Assembly (NCBI GenBank): GCA_002340765.1
Contig: DDMS01000033.1
Coordinates: 1 to 25,824 of the forward strand
DNA: 25,824 nucleotides
Direction of reading: 5' to 3'
Origin: Flavobacteriaceae bacterium UBA2540
GTDB lineage: Bacteria; Bacteroidota; Bacteroidia; Flavobacteriales; Flavobacteriaceae
Positions 24,809-25,824 of the stretch are shown piece after piece. Position 1 is the first letter of the stretch. Every line of letters begins with the position of its first letter. A program made the translations under genes and the position numbers. The notes below the pieces were generated by a model. That model was not told the DNA's origin. It ran no database searches and saw only the letters and a program-made list of their open reading frames with translations.

Positions 24809-25824
24809 ATGAGGAAAAAACTACTTTTTATTACCCTTCTTTTTATTTCACTATTTATAAAAGCTCAAGTAACTCTAAGTGTGAGTGCTATTGAAGTTGA
24901 TAAACCTGTTACAATTACTGTTGATATTAATAGTACACAAAGTAATTGTAATGGTTTAAACAACCCTACAAAAGTATATATGCACGCTGGAATTGGGAAT
25001 AAAGCAAATGCTTTTGGTTTTAGCGTTGTTGGGAATTGGGGACAAGATGACGGGGTTGGTTTGATGACCAATAATGGAAATGGTACCTATAGTATCACGC
25101 TTACTCCACAAACTTATTTTAGTTTAACCCAAACTCAAATTCAAACTGCTGCTCAAATGGGAATGGTTTTTAGAAATGAAACGGGCACTCAAGAGTTAAA
25201 AGCAAATACTTGTAAAGATTTTATTTTTCCTGTAGGAAAAGTGCAAGTTCGAATTACCAATCCTACTGCAAGTCAGGTATTAGTAAGCTCAGGGCAAAAT
25301 TTATCCATTACTGCTCAAATCGATTTTCAAGGTTCAACTACCGTTCAAGGTAAAATCGAAGTTTTCTTAAATGATGTTTCTGTGGCAACATCAACTTGTG
25401 GATTTCCTAATTGTAATGCTACTATTACCAATATCACAGAAGGTGGTACTGTAAGAGTTGTAGGAACTCCACCTAACTCCACTGAAACTGGACAAGCTAG
25501 TTTCCAAATTATTTTAGTACCAACTGTGGTGGAAGAAGCTCTGCCAAATGGATTGGTTGATGGGATTAATTATCATACAGATGCTACAAAAGCCTCATTG
25601 GTATTAACTGCACCAGGTAAAGATTTTATTCAAGTCGCAGGGAGTTTTAACAACTACACTCCTACTGCTTCTGATGTCATGAAACGCGATCCTAGTTCAG
25701 GAAAATACTGGTTAGAAATCAGTAATTTAACATCTGGAAAAATAGAAACGTATCAATATTGGGTGTATGATCAAACACCAGTTGCAAATTCTCCATCCAT
25801 TGTAAAAACAGCTGATCCTTTTTC
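24809..25824 (+). CDS. secreted modular protein, probable GH13 alpha-amylase N-terminal part (partial)
   Basis: Open frame of 338 codons running off the window end. The signal peptide MRKKLLFITLLFISLFIKAQ is of signal peptidase I type, cut after residue 20, so this one is not a lipoprotein. A first beta-rich domain (about 21-145) contains KVYMHAGIG, NWGQDDGVGLMT and YSITLTPQTYF and looks like a carbohydrate-binding or accessory module. A second immunoglobulin-like domain spans about 146-240. A third (about 255-338) reads DFIQVAGSFNNYTP...KYWLEISNL...YQYWV and resembles the CBM48/FN3-like domain that precedes the GH13 barrel in flavobacterial amylases. No catalytic residue is inside the window. 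The SusG-equivalent surface amylase is expected at this place; secretion by the type IX system is likely but the C-terminal signal is out of view. Confidence 0.7.
   Translation, partial: MRKKLLFITLLFISLFIKAQVTLSVSAIEVDKPVTITVDINSTQSNCNGLNNPTKVYMHAGIGNKANAFGFSVVGNWGQDDGVGLMTNNGNGTYSITLTPQTYFSLTQTQIQTAAQMGMVFRNETGTQELKANTCKDFIFPVGKVQVRITNPTASQVLVSSGQNLSITAQIDFQGSTTVQGKIEVFLNDVSVATSTCGFPNCNATITNITEGGTVRVVGTPPNSTETGQASFQIILVPTVVEEALPNGLVDGINYHTDATKASLVLTAPGKDFIQVAGSFNNYTPTASDVMKRDPSSGKYWLEISNLTSGKIETYQYWVYDQTPVANSPSIVKTADPF

Noticed and set aside
1..25824. tRNA, rRNA, CRISPR array, transposase or phage genes
   Set aside because: None was seen by eye on either strand; the window is filled almost end to end by protein genes of one pathway.

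Overview
The window looks like a low-GC marine-type member of the Flavobacteriaceae (Bacteroidota; Polaribacter-like in style, genus not proven). The grounds are the AT-rich sequence, many N-terminal lipoprotein signals, a SusC/SusD pair, SusE/SusF-type starch-binding lipoproteins, Bacteroidota-style promoters (-33 TTG / -7 TAnnTTTG) and the typical signal peptidase I ending '..FAQ' or '..KAQ'. Nearly the whole window is one alpha-glucan (starch/glycogen/maltodextrin) polysaccharide utilization locus built around a LacI-family regulator.

Layout. 46-328: two tiny overlapping genes for membrane peptides, converging on the locus. 325-15800, minus strand, transcribed right to left: a sugar MFS permease, beta-phosphoglucomutase, a GH65 maltose phosphorylase, a SusA/cyclomaltodextrinase-type GH13, a lipoprotein esterase, a GH31 enzyme, a second GH13, a MalS-like GH13 and a SusB-like GH97. 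Several junctions are 0-5 bp; three gaps of about 60-106 bp separate possible sub-units. 15801-15982: a regulatory leader. 15983-17005: the lacI-type regulator. 17006-17204: the divergent control region. 17205-24745, plus strand: susC, susD, susE and a susF-like gene with three nearly identical starch-binding repeats. A strong hairpin terminator follows, and then the first 338 codons of a secreted modular protein, probably an amylase, cut by the window end.

How the parts probably fit. The secreted amylase and SusCDEF act at the surface and import malto-oligosaccharides. Periplasmic GH13, GH97 and GH31 enzymes shorten and rearrange them. The MFS permease moves maltose into the cytoplasm. GH65 splits it with phosphate to glucose plus beta-glucose-1-phosphate, and beta-PGM makes glucose-6-phosphate, saving one ATP. 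The LacI-type protein takes the place of the two-component or SusR-type regulator found in Bacteroides starch loci.

The most interesting material is regulatory. A 16-bp CG-centred palindrome lies in front of susC. Two related elements, 41 bp apart, lie in front of the permease operon, one of them inside the last codons of the regulator gene. A second, unrelated 24-25 bp element is shared by both leaders in opposite orientation to transcription. No tRNA, rRNA, CRISPR array or insertion sequence was seen. The enzymes are recognisable families; I see no wholly new system.
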